Shown piece by piece: positions 12,897-24,671 of a stretch of 64,000 nucleotides of DNA. Under the pieces are notes generated by a model. It was not told the origin of the DNA. It ran no database searches and was given only the letters and a program-made list of their open reading frames with translations. Each line of letters starts with the position of its first letter. Position 1 is the first letter of the stretch. A program made the translations under genes and the position numbers. Source of the DNA: Phytophthora colocasiae (taxonomy: Eukaryota > Oomycota > Peronosporomycetes > Peronosporales > Peronosporaceae); assembly GCA_018806915.1 (NCBI GenBank), contig JAGKQI010000084.1, positions 1 to 64,000 of the forward strand, read 5' to 3'.

Positions 12897-12968
12897 AGCG
12901 CGGGACCGGGATTGAACCAGTGACCCTTCGAGCTGCAATCGAACGCTCTACCACTGAGCTACCCGCGC
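12897..12968 (-). tRNA. trnC: tRNA-Cys(GCA)
   Basis: Reference copy for the array. On the minus strand: acceptor GCGCGGG/CCCGCGC (7 pairs), UA, D stem GCTC/GAGC with loop AGTGGTA, G26, anticodon stem TTCGA/TCGAA, loop TTGCAGC (U33, anticodon GCA), variable loop GGGTC, T stem ACTGG/CCGGT with loop TTCAATC, and discriminator U73. U73 and GCA are the classical cysteine identity elements. The A box (TAGCTCAGTGG) and B box (GGTTCAATCCC) fit Pol III consensus. CCA is not encoded and no intron is present. The nearest downstream run of four T is at 12813-12816, about 80 nt past the gene. Marker class S; next copy 599 bp right. Confidence 0.97.
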
Positions 12969-12990
12969 GTCGAACCAGAAACAAACCCTA
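12966..12990 (-). other. Conserved 5' flank of the tRNA gene
   Basis: This sequence immediately upstream of the tRNA is kept in every clean unit (slightly changed at 41189-41210). It contains GGTTCGAC just before the gene, resembling a B box, and TTAGGGTTTG slightly further out. It could be a Pol III upstream element, but no known motif fits. Confidence 0.3.
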
Positions 12991-13495
12991 ACCCACTCCA
13001 CAAAACGCACCCACGCACCACATGCACACCACTACACCATGCACCTCACACGCATATCACACACAGATCACACAGATCACACACAGATCACACACAGATC
13101 ACACACAGATCACACACATACCGCATACCTCGCACACACAAAACCACATACCGAAGAATCGTCACGTATCCGATGTCCAACGAATGGATTCTGCACCCAC
13201 CGACCACCGCAAGTCACTAGCCCATAGACACACGCAAAGCCATACGTAGATGACGGCAGTCTACCGTATCGTCAAGTGCACTCACTACATCACCACAGTT
13301 GCAAGCAGATCGATGGCATGCTCACGCCGATAACAACGCACCATGGAGACATCGCACCGTAGCGACAACATACTGAGGCGGCAATGCACCATGGCAACAA
13401 CAGAGCGCAACAAAACCAAACTCGAAATCCGCAAAGAAACTCAAGCGAGCTGAGCACGTCGCCCACTGTCTGCATGGACAAGAGCAACAACAACA

Positions 13496-13567
13496 AGCGC
13501 GGGACCGGGATTGAACCAGTGACCCTTCGAGCTGCAATCGAACGCTCTACCACTGAGCTACCCGCGC
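13496..13567 (-). tRNA. trnC: tRNA-Cys(GCA)
   Basis: Gene identical to the 12897 copy. Marker class M (ATGGAGACATC) in the 3' flank. The STR block to its left starts with a CGCATATCAC variant. Next copy 559 bp right. Confidence 0.96.
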
Positions 13568-14054
13568 GTCGAACCAGAAACAAACCCTAACCCACTCCAC
13601 AAAACGCACCCACGCACCACATGCACACCACTACACCATGCACCTCACACACAGATCACACGCATACCGCATACCGCATACCGCATACCTCGCACACACA
13701 AAACCACATACCGAAGAATCGTCACGTATCCGATGTCCAACGAATGGATTCTGCACCCACCGACCACCGCAAGTCACTAGCATCCATAGACACACGCAAA
13801 GCCATACGTAGATGACGGCAGTCTACCGTATCGTCAAGTGCACTCACTACATCACCACAGTTGCAAGCAGATCGATGGCATGCTCACGCCGATAACAACG
13901 CACCGTGGCAACAACGCACCGTAGCGACAACATACTGAGGCGGCAATGCACCATGGCAACAACAGAGCGCAACAAAACCAAACTCGAAATCCGCAAAGAA
14001 ACTCAAGCGAGCTGAGCACGTCGCCCACTGTCTGCATGGACAAGAGCAACAACA

Positions 14055-14126
14055 AGCGCGGGACCGGGATTGAACCAGTGACCCTTCGAGCTGCAATCGA
14101 ACGCTCTACCACTGAGCTACCCGCGC
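14055..14126 (-). tRNA. trnC: tRNA-Cys(GCA)
   Basis: Gene unchanged. One AAC trinucleotide fewer in the trailer directly after the gene. Marker class L (GTGGCAACAAC). The unit to its left has only one CAGATCACA motif but four ATACCGC heptamers. Next copy 573 bp right. Confidence 0.96.
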
Positions 14127-14627
14127 GTCGAACCAGAAACAAACCCTAACCCACTCCACAAAACGCACCCACGCACCACATGCACACCACTACACCATGC
14201 ACCTCACACACAGATCACACACAGATCACACACAGATCACACACATACCGCATACCTCGCACACACAAAACCACATACCGAAGAATCGTCACGTATCCGA
14301 TGTCCAACGAATGGATTCTGCACCCACCGACCACCGCAAGTCACTAGCCCATAGACACACGCAAAGCCATACGTAGATGACGGCAGTCTACCGTATCGTC
14401 ACGTCAAGTGCACTCACTACATCACCACAGTTGCAAGCAGATCGATGGCATGCCCACGCCGATAACAACGCACCATGGAGACATCGCACCGTAGCGACAA
14501 CATACTGAGGCGGCAATGCACCATGGCAACAACAGAGCGCAACAAAACCAAACTCGAAATCCGCAAAGAAACTCAAGCGAGCTGAGCACGTCGCCCACTG
14601 TCTGCATGGACAAGAGCAACAACAACA

Positions 14628-14699
14628 AGCGCGGGACCGGGATTGAACCAGTGACCCTTCGAGCTGCAATCGAACGCTCTACCACTGAGCTACCCGCGC
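14628..14699 (-). tRNA. trnC: tRNA-Cys(GCA)
   Basis: Gene unchanged. Marker class M. The spacer to its left has a 5-bp ACGTC duplication at 14400-14405. Next copy 545 bp right, the shortest unit of the clean array, because the STR runs straight into ATACCGAAG without the heptamer and CTCGCACAC block. Confidence 0.96.
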
Positions 14700-15172
14700 G
14701 TCGAACCAGAAACAAACCCTAACCCACTCCACAAAACGCACCCACGCACCACATGCACACCACTACACCATGCACCTCACACACAGATCACACAGATCAC
14801 ACACAGATCACACACAGATCACATACCGAAGAATCGTCACGTATCCGATGTCCAACGAATGGATTCTGCACCCACCGACCACCGCAAGTCACTAGCATCC
14901 ATAGACACACGCAAAGCCATACGTAGATGACGGCAGTCTACCGTATCGTCAAGTGCACTCACTACATCACCACAGTTGCAAGCAGATCGATGGCATGCTC
15001 ACGCCGATAACAACGCACCGTGGCGACAACGCACCGTAGCGACAACATACTGAGGCGGCAATGCACCATGGCAACAACAGAGCGCAACAAAACCAAACTC
15101 GAAATCCGCAAAGAAACTCAAGCGAGCTGAGCACGTCGCCCACTGTCTGCATGGACAAGAGCAACAACAACA

Positions 15173-15244
15173 AGCGCGGGACCGGGATTGAACCAGTGAC
15201 CCTTCGAGCTGCAATCGAACGCTCTACCACTGAGCTACCCGCGC
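15173..15244 (-). tRNA. trnC: tRNA-Cys(GCA)
   Basis: Gene unchanged. Marker class S. Next copy 592 bp right. Confidence 0.96.
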
Positions 15245-15764
15245 GTCGAACCAGAAACAAACCCTAACCCACTCCACAAAACGCACCCACGCACCACATG
15301 CACACCACTACACCATGCACCTCACACACAGATCACACACAGATCACACACAGATCACACACAGATCACACACAGATCACACACATACCGCATACCTCGC
15401 ACACACAAAACCACGTACCGAAGAATCGTCACGTATCCGATGTCCAACGAATGGATTCTGCACCCACCGACCACCGCAAGTCACTAGCATCCATAGACAC
15501 ACGCAAAGCCATACGTAGATGACGGCAGTCTACCGTATCGTCAAGTGCACTCACTACATCACCACAGTTGCAAGCAGATCGATGGCATGCTCACGCCGAT
15601 AACAACGCACCATGGAGACATCGCACCGTAGCGACAACATACTGAGGCGGCAATGCACCATGGCAACAACAGAGCGCAACAAAACCAAACTCGAAATCCG
15701 CAAAGAAACTCAAGCGAGCTGAGCACGTCGCCCACTGTCTGCATGGACAAGAGCAACAACAACA

Positions 15765-15836
15765 AGCGCGGGACCGGGATTGAACCAGTGACCCTTCGAG
15801 CTGCAATCGAACGCTCTACCACTGAGCTACCCGCGC
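15765..15836 (-). tRNA. trnC: tRNA-Cys(GCA)
   Basis: Gene unchanged. Marker class M, with a CACGTACC variant in the spacer to its left (15411-15418). Next copy 593 bp right. Confidence 0.96.
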
Positions 15837-16357
15837 GTCGAACCAGAAACAAACCCTAACCCACTCCACAAAACGCACCCACGCACCACATGCACACCAC
15901 TACACCATGCACCTCACACACAGATCACACACAGATCACACACAGATCACACACAGATCACACGCATACCGCATACCGCATACCGCATACCTCGCACACA
16001 CAAAACCACGTACCGAAGAATCGTCACGTATCCGATGTCCAACGAATGGATTCTGCACCCACCGACCACCGCAAGTCACTAGCCCATAGACACACGCAAA
16101 GCCATACGTAGATGACGGCAGTCTACCGTATCGTCAAGTGCACTCACCACATCACCACAGTTGCAAGCAGATCGATGGCATGCTCACGCCGATAACAACG
16201 CACCATGGAGACATCGCACCGTAGCGACAACATACTGAGGCGGCAATGCACCATGGCAACAACAGAGCGCAACAAAACCAAACTCGAAATCCGCAAAGAA
16301 ACTCAAGCGAGCTGAGCACGTCGCCCACTGTCTGCATGGACAAGAGCAACAACAACA

Positions 16358-16429
16358 AGCGCGGGACCGGGATTGAACCAGTGACCCTTCGAGCTGCAAT
16401 CGAACGCTCTACCACTGAGCTACCCGCGC
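16358..16429 (-). tRNA. trnC: tRNA-Cys(GCA)
   Basis: Gene unchanged. Marker class M. The unit on its left has four heptamers, the CACGTACC variant and a 2-nt deletion (CTAGCCCATAG). Next copy 579 bp right. Confidence 0.96.
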
Positions 16430-16936
16430 GTCGAACCAGAAACAAACCCTAACCCACTCCACAAAACGCACCCACGCACCACATGCACACCACTACACCA
16501 TGCACCTCACACACAGATCACACACAGATCACACACAGATCACACACAGATCACACACATACCGCATACCTCGCACACACAAAACCACATACCGAAGAAT
16601 CGTCACGTATCCGATGTCCAACGAATGGATTCTGCACCCACCGACCACCGCAAGTCACTAGCCCATAGACACACGCAAAGCCATACGTAGATGACGGCAG
16701 TCTACCGTATCGTCAAGTGCACTCACTACATCACCACAGTTGCAAGCAGATCGATGGCATGCTCACGCCGATAACAACGCACCATGGAGACATCGCACCG
16801 TAGCGACAACATACTGAGGCGGCAATGCACCATGGCAACAACAGAGCGCAACAAAACCAAACTCGAAATCCGCAAAGAAACTCAAGCGAGCTGAGCACGT
16901 CGCCCACTGTCTGCATGGACAAGAGCAACAACAACA

Positions 16937-17008
16937 AGCGCGGGACCGGGATTGAACCAGTGACCCTTCGAGCTGCAATCGAACGCTCTACCACTGAGCT
17001 ACCCGCGC
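16937..17008 (-). tRNA. trnC: tRNA-Cys(GCA)
   Basis: Gene unchanged. Marker class M, again with the 2-nt deletion (CTAGCCCATAG) on its left. Next, disrupted copy 595 bp right. Confidence 0.96.
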
Positions 17009-17531
17009 GTCGAACCAGAAACAAACCCTAACCCACTCCACAAAACGCACCCACGCACCACATGCACACCACTACACCATGCACCTCACACACAGATCAC
17101 ACACAGATCACACAGATCACACACAGATCACACACAGATCACACACATACCGCATACCTCGCACACACAAAACCACATACCGAAGAATCGTCACGTATCC
17201 GATGTCCAACGAATGGATTCTGCACCCACCGACCACCGCAAGTCACTAGCATCCATAGACACACGCAAAGCCATACGTAGATGACGGCAGTCTACCGTAT
17301 CGTCACGTCAAGTGCACTCACTACATCACCACAGTTGCAAGCAGATCGATGGCATGCTCACGCCGATAACAACGCACCGTGGCGACAACGCACCGTAGCG
17401 ACAACATACTGAGGCGGCAATGCACCATGGCAACAACAGAGCGCAACAAAACCAAACTCGAAATCCGCAAAGAAACTCAAGCGAGCTGAGCACGTCGCCC
17501 ACTGTCTGCATGGACAAGAGCAACAACAACA

Positions 17532-17589
17532 AGCGCGGGACCGGGATTGAACCAGTGACCCTTCGAGCTGCAATCGAACGCTCTACCAC
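17532..17589 (-). pseudogene. tRNA-Cys 3' part, split by hAT copy B
   Basis: Intact from discriminator through the anticodon stem and into the D stem and loop, then cut at CTACCAC (17583-17589). The 5' part is at 21730-21750. The break leaves the A box with the far piece and the B box here, so no transcription as a tRNA is expected. Confidence 0.93.
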
Positions 17590-17624
17590 CAGTGCTGGTA
17601 AAGACAGTCTGATTATAGACACAT

Positions 17625-17671
17625 CAGACGTATATACAGTAAAAACGCTTTTTACAGACGTATATACAGTA
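17625..17671. repeat. hAT left subterminal repeats and hairpin
   Basis: Two direct copies of CAGACGTATATACAGTA (17625-17641, 17655-17671) flank a perfect 7-bp hairpin GTAAAAA-CGC-TTTTTAC (17639-17655). Subterminal motif arrays are typical hAT transposase binding sites, so that role is inferred. Copy C has the same at 32335-32381. Confidence 0.6.
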
Positions 17672-18112
17672 TTTACGTACAGCCACGCATAATATCGCTT
17701 AGAAACATTGACTTAATTTTAGTATGGTCTCTCAACCGCCGATGAGTCTTCTAATAAGCATAGTGTTGTCACCACGATCTGTTCGATCTCTTCATCCAGC
17801 AGCGCAGCCTCCAATACCTTAACCTTCAGTAAATCAAATCCTGTACCAGCTTCGAGGCCATCGTATTCGTGCTGCCGGCATCCAAGGCCACATGTGCCAC
17901 GAGGACCTCCTCGCCAACAAGAGCGAGCTGCAGAGAAGAAACCTACAGTGGATGCCCCTGGTAGAGGCATCATGCACGAGGAGATGCCCAAGATTGAAGT
18001 GCCAGCTCACGATCAGCAATTGTCAATCAACTTGTCAATCAAGAGACGCATGGTAAAGACCAAGTATTAGGGGATCAATGGCCGCAAGACTTTAACAAGC
18101 ACCGAGGCCATC
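17672..18112. other. hAT left region without a clear gene
   Basis: No intact gene. A plus-strand frame contiguous with the passenger ORF can be followed upstream from about 17870, but it meets an in-frame TAG at 18067-18069. This could be the 5' part of a longer passenger gene with a stop or intron. Confidence 0.4.
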
Positions 18113-18591
18113 GTGTTAGCTGGAGAGGTCTTCGACAAGCGAGGACCCATTGAGACGGCTGCAGGCGGGGGACAAGTTCGAGTGTTCGACCCCGAAGATA
18201 TTGTGTACACCGTATCGGGAACGGGCAAGTGTGTGGAGCACTCGATCCAGCTGCACGAAGCCATTGTGATAGAGATGAAGAGCAACGGAGTGCAAATGCA
18301 GGCTGACATGCTGGAGATCGCCAAAATGTTGTCCAAACGAGGAGTTCCATTAGTTGTGTTCAACTGTTATGGCTGGAGCGCTTCCGTGTATGCTGCGAAT
18401 AGAATACGATCTACAGTATTGAGATTGAATCAGAGCGGAAGTATCACTGTGTTTATCATATCCAGAACTATAAACTCGGATTCCAAGCTGGACTTGACAA
18501 ACCGCGTATAAATCGCTTACAACTCGATCTATTCATCTCGGCAACGGCACACAAAGGAAACCCATCCTGGAATGAACCCGCTTTATATTGA
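18113..18591 (+). pseudogene. hAT passenger ORF, frameshifted copy B
   Basis: Same sequence as copy C (32823-33302) except for a missing G near 18420, after the ATACGATCTACAGTATT stretch. The frame is lost there and the product would end at 18511. The original stop is recognisable at 18589-18591. Confidence 0.6.
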
Positions 18592-21438
18592 GCTTTGATG
18601 AACTCAATATGAAGTACATCGCTGAAGTTAGAACAACTCCGTAGATCTTGGCTAATCTACGATGCCATGCTGGGAAAATAAAACAACTTCTTAAGGGTTG
18701 TTTTCTGCCACGCAGGCCTGGAAGAATTTTCTCTTGAGGAAAGTGTGGATCATTGAGCAGTGGAATGGGTCGTGAACGAAGCCGAATTAAATCTTCTCCG
18801 GCGCCCAGCTCTATATCTGGTTGATCGATGTCCATAGCTTCATACTCATTGAAACCATGGTTTTGGTGTCGTGTGTGATGGATATCTTCGTTGTTACTGG
18901 TTTCAGCTTCACTATTCTCCGCATCAGCATCAGGAATTGCGTCAAGCATCCACCTCCAGTGCGCTAGGATGTCATCGTTGATGAGAGCGCTATTTGGTAA
19001 TCCACTTGCGCGCATTAACTCGACAGAATGTGGCCGAGTGGATTCCAGTAATCCCACTGAATTACTGTCCTCTCCAGTAAAGTTACTCCCAGATGTCATA
19101 ACGGCGGGCGTCTGTCGGGAGGCAACACTCAAAAAATGTAATGTCCGAGTTGGGTCGAAGGGCTCAGATTCATCAAGACTCACCGCTGAAGCAACAGCAT
19201 CGCTACTGTTTCCCGATAGGTGAGTAGCAGCAACAAGTGGATAGCTTGAAGGTGCTGGTGAATGTCTTGGAGCAGAAGAGTGACCGGGTGTATGAGGGCG
19301 ATATGGAGTAGAAGATAGGCATCTTGCTGTATCTGTCGGGCTGTTCAACGAGAAACAAAGCCGACGGGGTGTCACGTTTGCGCTGCCCTGCGTTTGAATA
19401 GGAGACAACGAATTGGAATCGACAGCAACGAATGAGGGACTGTCACGGTAAAATGGACGCTCGTCTGGCTTGATAACGCGCCCCACATATTTGTTGTCTT
19501 CGCTGTCCTCTTCGGTGATCTCCTCGCCATTGGTTTCCTCACGCTTTCGATGACGGCATCGAACAGCTTGGCGCATGGCAGCCGCCTTATTTGCTTTTTC
19601 CGGCTTGAGGCAGTTTCGTGTTGGTGTATGGATTCTGGCGATCTCGCTGAAGTACCGTTCGCATGGCGCTGTATTCGCCGCTATTGACAGCACCCCAATG
19701 GCAAGATCGGGTAGGTTGGGACCTGCGCTGAGTTCTCGTGCGTACTTCCAGAATCGAGCAATATCACCACCAAAATCACTAAGCGAAAATTGTTCGTCGT
19801 CACTTTCGTACAGCTCACGATTGCACCAACGGCTCATTTGATCCCGAAGTTGACCGGGATCGCGATTCGGAAAAAACGCTTGAAGTACAGAACAGCAAAA
19901 TTCCAAGCGGCAGCAGTAACAGAGGATATTGGTGTTCTTGGTAGTGCGGCAGCAGTTTCGATGTGCTCTGGATGTAAGAATAGTGCTAACATGAACAGTG
20001 GCTGCTCACAGTCTTTCCAACGCTGCTCAACCAGTCGAACAAGTTCCTCGGAGTGCGATCCAGTCAAAAACCCATCAAAAATGTCTCGAAAGCACAAAAC
20101 TACATCCACGAGGTTGTTATTATCGCGTTGCAGAGTGTAAGATGCGTTACACAGAGGTCTTATCGTCCTTTCAGCATCTTCAAGAGATTTCCAAAAGGTA
20201 TCATCTCCTAAAACGCGCACGGAATAAGGCAGGTCTTTGTTTGTTTGATACCGCACCACAAATTGCTTCAAAGCCGTCTTAACCCGGAGCAGAGATGCAA
20301 AGCACCCCTGCATCGAGTTCCATCTAGTATCGCAAAGTGTTAACAAAGCGAGTGAGCCACCACCCCTTATCTCGTATGTACTTGCAATGACTGCATCAAC
20401 CCGTGGAAGCCACTTTGAAGACGAAGCGTTCAGTGCATTTACAGCGGATGCAGCTTGGTCTGCAACGTTATAGAAACTGGGTGTTTTCAAAACAGCTTTG
20501 ACGAGATTATTAATATCGTGGGCAAAGCATTTTCCAAAGTAAATATTTGGCCATCGTAAAGCTAAGATTCCGCGTGCTCGGCGACACTGACCAGCGTCAT
20601 CAGTAATTGCAGATCCAATAACCCATTCATCCCGTAATAGTTTAATTATCAAATTTTCCATTTGACGGGCGATCGCACAACCGTGGTGATCGGAATCGAC
20701 CTTGTGCATACCTTCAATGTATACATTTCCAAAAAGAGTTAGATGAACACCCAGCAAATGCGTTTTAGCGATATTCTGGCAAACGTCACTCAAAAAATTT
20801 ATGCGACCTCCAGTGGTGTCCTGTACCTTTCGTAGCGCTGCAGCACTCTGCTCCTGATACTCTTTGGCGCACGCATCTAAGATGCGTCCACCAAGTACGC
20901 GTCGTGATGGTAGTAAACCTGTACACGCTGGGTTCAGAAACTCAAAAAGACGTAAGGTTGCCGGATGCTCCACAAACGTATCCGGTAATGCCAACGATAC
21001 TTGAAATTCCAGCAACAACCTTTCCAGCTGACGTTGGTGATGAGGTGAGCTAATAACGGGCCCCCTAGGCTCCAATTTATCTCCAACTGATGTAACACGG
21101 GATTCGCTTCGCTCATTGCCCCTACTTTCCATAAGGTTTTCCTGTGGAAGTTGCGGGTGCTGCTGCTGCGGCGGCTGCGGTTGCGGTTGCTGCTCTTCTT
21201 CAACAATACCGTGATATCGTTGAAGATGCCTTGTGAAATTCTCGACGCGTCCAATGATCTTTTCGGGCATAGGGGAATCAGGCTCGCGACGACTCGGGGT
21301 TTGCAGTGAGCGCGCTTTTGAGCGCATTTCGTGAGCATGGAGGCAGTGCCGACAGCGAACAAAGTAATGTGTCTTATTTGCCATCGGCCCAGAGACTTTA
21401 ACAAAGTGTTTTCGAGCAGCACTCGGGGGCCGTCCCAT
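18533..21438 (-). pseudogene. hAT transposase, one frameshift
   Basis: Two overlapping frames cover the whole protein. The first starts at ATG 21438 (MGRPPSAARKHF): BED-type finger C29, C32, H71, H76; a Q/P-rich stretch 83-100; a DUF659-like region about 165-285; TDDAGQC with catalytic Asp near 280-281; RW 295-296; CFAHD 304-308; TRWNS 371-375. The second frame carries the C-terminal dimerisation segment with the catalytic Glu of CERYFSE, then about 300 residues of low-similarity tail ending at 18533. The shift lies at a run of six A (19871-19876). Copy C has eight there, and seven would keep the frame. A real indel or a homopolymer miscall are both possible. Confidence 0.9.
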
Positions 21439-21612
21439 ACCTAGCAAGATCTGTTAAACGGCGAAGAACAGGGAGGTAGCGTTGTTCTTCGATGTTGTAC
21501 AAGTATGAATCTCAAAAAATCCTAGAATAGGATAACCCTAAATTAGGATAATGAATTGGGCTATTATTTGGACATCTGAGGTACACTGTCTAAACTGGTC
21601 AAAAGACGCACT
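21439..21612. other. hAT 5' untranslated region
   Basis: AT-rich, between the transposase start and the subterminal palindromes. It contains ATCCTAGAATAGGAT and CCTAAATTAGG, two short inverted repeats at about 21519-21550. The transposase promoter should lie here, but no core element is recognisable. Confidence 0.35.
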
Positions 21613-21657
21613 GGTACATTGTACCGTGTCTTTTGCTGTGTTTAGACAGCAAAAGAC
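21613..21657. repeat. hAT right subterminal palindromes
   Basis: GGTACATTGTACC (21613-21625) is a perfect odd palindrome. GTCTTTTGCTG and CAGCAAAAGAC (21628-21638, 21647-21657) form an 11-bp hairpin with an 8-nt loop. AGACGTCTAAAC motifs follow up to the end. Copy C has them at 36321-36365. Confidence 0.6.
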
Positions 21658-21729
21658 GTCTAAACAGTCTTTTGGGGTGTTAATACGCGTCTTTTCGAAC
21701 AGACGTCTAAACCGTTACTGCCACCACTG

Positions 21730-21750
21730 CTACCACTGAGCTACCCGCGC
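21730..21750 (-). pseudogene. tRNA-Cys 5' part beside hAT copy B
   Basis: 5' acceptor strand and D arm with the duplicated target. Partner of 17532-17589. Confidence 0.92.
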
Positions 21751-22268
21751 GTCGAACCAGAAACAAACCCTAACCCACTCCACAAAACGCACCCACGCAC
21801 CACATGCACACCACTACACCATGCACCTCACACACAGATCACACACAGATCACACAGATCACACACAGATCACACACAGATCACACACATACCGCATACC
21901 TCGCACACACAAAACCACATACCGAAGAATCGTCACGTATCCGATGTCCAACGAATGGATTCTGCACCCACCGACCACCGCAAGTCACTAGCATCCATAG
22001 ACACACGCAAAGCCATACGTAGATGACGGCAGTCTACCGTATCGTCAAGTGCACTCACTACATCACCACAGTTGCAAGCAGATCGATGGCATGCTCACGC
22101 CGATAACAACGCACCGTGGCAACAACGCACCGTAGCGACAACATACTGAGGCGGCAATGCACCATGGCAACAACAGAGCGCAACAAAACCAAACTCGAAA
22201 TCCGCAAAGAAACTCAAGCGAGCTGAGCACGTCGCCCACTGTCTGCATGGACAAGAGCAACAACAACA

Positions 22269-22340
22269 AGCGCGGGACCGGGATTGAACCAGTGACCCTT
22301 CGAGCTGCAATCGAACGCTCTACCACTGAGCTACCCGCGC
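22269..22340 (-). tRNA. trnC: tRNA-Cys(GCA)
   Basis: First complete gene right of hAT copy B, unchanged. Marker class L. Next copy 559 bp right because the intervening STR unit lacks the ATACCGC block. Confidence 0.96.
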
Positions 22341-22827
22341 GTCGAACCAGAAACAAACCCTAACCCACTCCACAAAACGCACCCACGCACCACATGCACA
22401 CCACTACACCATGCACCTCACACACAGATCACACACAGATCACACACAGATCACACACAGATCACACACAAAACCACATACCGAAGAATCGTCACGTATC
22501 CGATGTCCAACGAATGGATTCTGCACCCACCGACCACCGCAAGTCACTAGCATCCATAGACACACGCAAAGCCATACGTAGATGACGGCAGTCTACCGTA
22601 TCGTCAAGTGCACTCACCACATCACCACAGTTGCAAGCAGATCGATGGCATGCTCACGCCGATAACAACGCACCGTGGCAACAACGCACCGTAGCGACAA
22701 CATACTGAGGCGGCAATGCACCATGGCAACAACAGAGCGCAACAAAACCAAACTCGAAATCCGCAAAGAAACTCAAGCGAGCTGAGCACGTCGCCCACTG
22801 TCTGCATGGACAAGAGCAACAACAACA

Positions 22828-22899
22828 AGCGCGGGACCGGGATTGAACCAGTGACCCTTCGAGCTGCAATCGAACGCTCTACCACTGAGCTACCCGCGC
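22828..22899 (-). tRNA. trnC: tRNA-Cys(GCA)
   Basis: Gene unchanged. Marker class L. CACTCACCACATC instead of CACTCACTACATC in the spacer to its left. Next copy 590 bp right. Confidence 0.96.
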
Positions 22900-23417
22900 G
22901 TCGAACCAGAAACAAACCCTAACCCACTCCACAAAACGCACCCACGCACCACATGCACACCACTACACCATGCACCTCACACACAGATCACACACAGATC
23001 ACACAGATCACACACAGATCACACACAGATCACACACATACCGCATACCTCGCACACACAAAACCACATACCGAAGAATCGTCACGTATCCGATGTCCAA
23101 CGAATGGATTCTGCACCCACCGACCACCGCAAGTCACTAGCATCCATAGACACACGCAAAGCCATACGTAGATGACGGCAGTCTACCGTATCGTCAAGTG
23201 CACTCACTACATCACCACAGTTGCAAGCAGATCGATGGCATGCTCACGCCGATAACAACGCACCGTGGCAACAACGCACCGTAGCGACAACATACTGAGG
23301 CGGCAATGCACCATGGCAACAACAGAGCGCAACAAAACCAAACTCGAAATCCGCAAAGAAACTCAAGCGAGCTGAGCACGTCGCCCACTGTCTGCATGGA
23401 CAAGAGCAACAACAACA

Positions 23418-23489
23418 AGCGCGGGACCGGGATTGAACCAGTGACCCTTCGAGCTGCAATCGAACGCTCTACCACTGAGCTACCCGCGC
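23418..23489 (-). tRNA. trnC: tRNA-Cys(GCA)
   Basis: Gene unchanged. Marker class L. Next copy 594 bp right, through a spacer with an irregular CACGCACAGAT STR unit. Confidence 0.96.
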
Positions 23490-24011
23490 GTCGAACCAGA
23501 AACAAACCCTAACCCACTCCACAAAACGCACCCACGCACCACATGCACACCACTACACCATGCACCTCACACACAGATCACACACAGATCACACACAGAT
23601 CACACACAGATCACACGCACAGATCACACACATACCGCATACCTCGCACACACAAAACCACATACCGAAGAATCGTCACGTATCCGATGTCCAACGAATG
23701 GATTCTGCACCCACCGACCACCGCAAGTCACTAGCATCCATAGACACACGCAAAGCCATACGTAGATGACGGCAGTCTACCGTATCGTCAAGTGCACTCA
23801 CTACATCACCACAGTTGCAAGCAGATCGATGGCATGCTCACGCCGATAACAACGCACCGTGGCGACAACGCACCGTAGCGACAACATACTGAGGCGGCAA
23901 TGCACCATGGCAACAACAGAGCGCAACAAAACCAAACTCGAAATCCGCAAAGAAACTCAAGCGAGCTGAGCACGTCGCCCACTGTCTGCATGGACAAGAG
24001 CAACAACAACA

Positions 24012-24083
24012 AGCGCGGGACCGGGATTGAACCAGTGACCCTTCGAGCTGCAATCGAACGCTCTACCACTGAGCTACCCGCGC
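24012..24083 (-). tRNA. trnC: tRNA-Cys(GCA)
   Basis: Gene unchanged. Marker class S. Next copy 588 bp right, with two heptamers. Confidence 0.96.
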
Positions 24084-24599
24084 GTCGAACCAGAAACAAA
24101 CCCTAACCCACTCCACAAAACGCACCCACGCACCACATGCACACCACTACACCATGCACCTCACACACAGATCACACACAGATCACACACAGATCACACA
24201 CAGATCACACACATACCGCATACCGCATACCTCGCACACACAAAACCACATACCGAAGAATCGTCACGTATCCGATGTCCAACGAATGGATTCTGCACCC
24301 ACCGACCACCGCAAGTCACTAGCATCCATAGACACACGCAAAGCCATACGTAGATGACGGCAGTCTACCGTATCGTCAAGTGCACTCACTACATCACCAC
24401 AGTTGCAAGCAGATCGATGGCATGCTCACGCCGATAACAACGCACCGTGGCAACAACGCACCGTAGCGACAACATACTGAGGCGGCAATGCACCATGGCA
24501 ACAACAGAGCGCAACAAAACCAAACTCGAAATCCGCAAAGAAACTCAAGCGAGCTGAGCACGTCGCCCACTGTCTGCATGGACAAGAGCAACAACAACA

Positions 24600-24671
24600 A
24601 GCGCGGGACCGGGATTGAACCAGTGACCCTTCGAGCTGCAATCGAACGCTCTACCACTGAGCTACCCGCGC
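24600..24671 (-). tRNA. trnC: tRNA-Cys(GCA)
   Basis: Gene unchanged. Marker class L. Next copy 588 bp right. Confidence 0.96.

Larger units (their letters stand above)
17590..21729. mobile_element. hAT transposon, copy B
   Basis: 4140 bp. Left end CAGTGCTGGTAAAG and right end (inverted) CAGTGGTGGCAGTA form imperfect terminal repeats. The flanking duplication is CTACCAC (17583-17589, 21730-21736). hAT elements normally make 8-bp duplications, so one base may have changed. Contents, left to right: subterminal repeats, a plus-strand passenger ORF, then the transposase on minus, tail to tail with it. It is almost identical to copy C, whose left end is 14,710 bp away. Confidence 0.93.

Noticed and set aside
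12975..12985. Second tRNA or Pol III gene just upstream of each tRNA-Cys (GGTTCGAC)
   Set aside because: Only 8 of 11 B-box positions fit, there is no A box at proper spacing, and nothing folds as a tRNA.
12985..13000. Telomeric repeat (CCCTAA)
   Set aside because: Only a single CCCTAACCC occurs per unit in the tRNA 5' flank. It is not a TTTAGGG tract, so a telomere or interstitial telomere is not supported.
18891..19841. Plus-strand frames of about 90-110 codons inside the hAT element
   Set aside because: They lie antisense to the transposase C-terminal coding frame and repeat only because the element is repeated.
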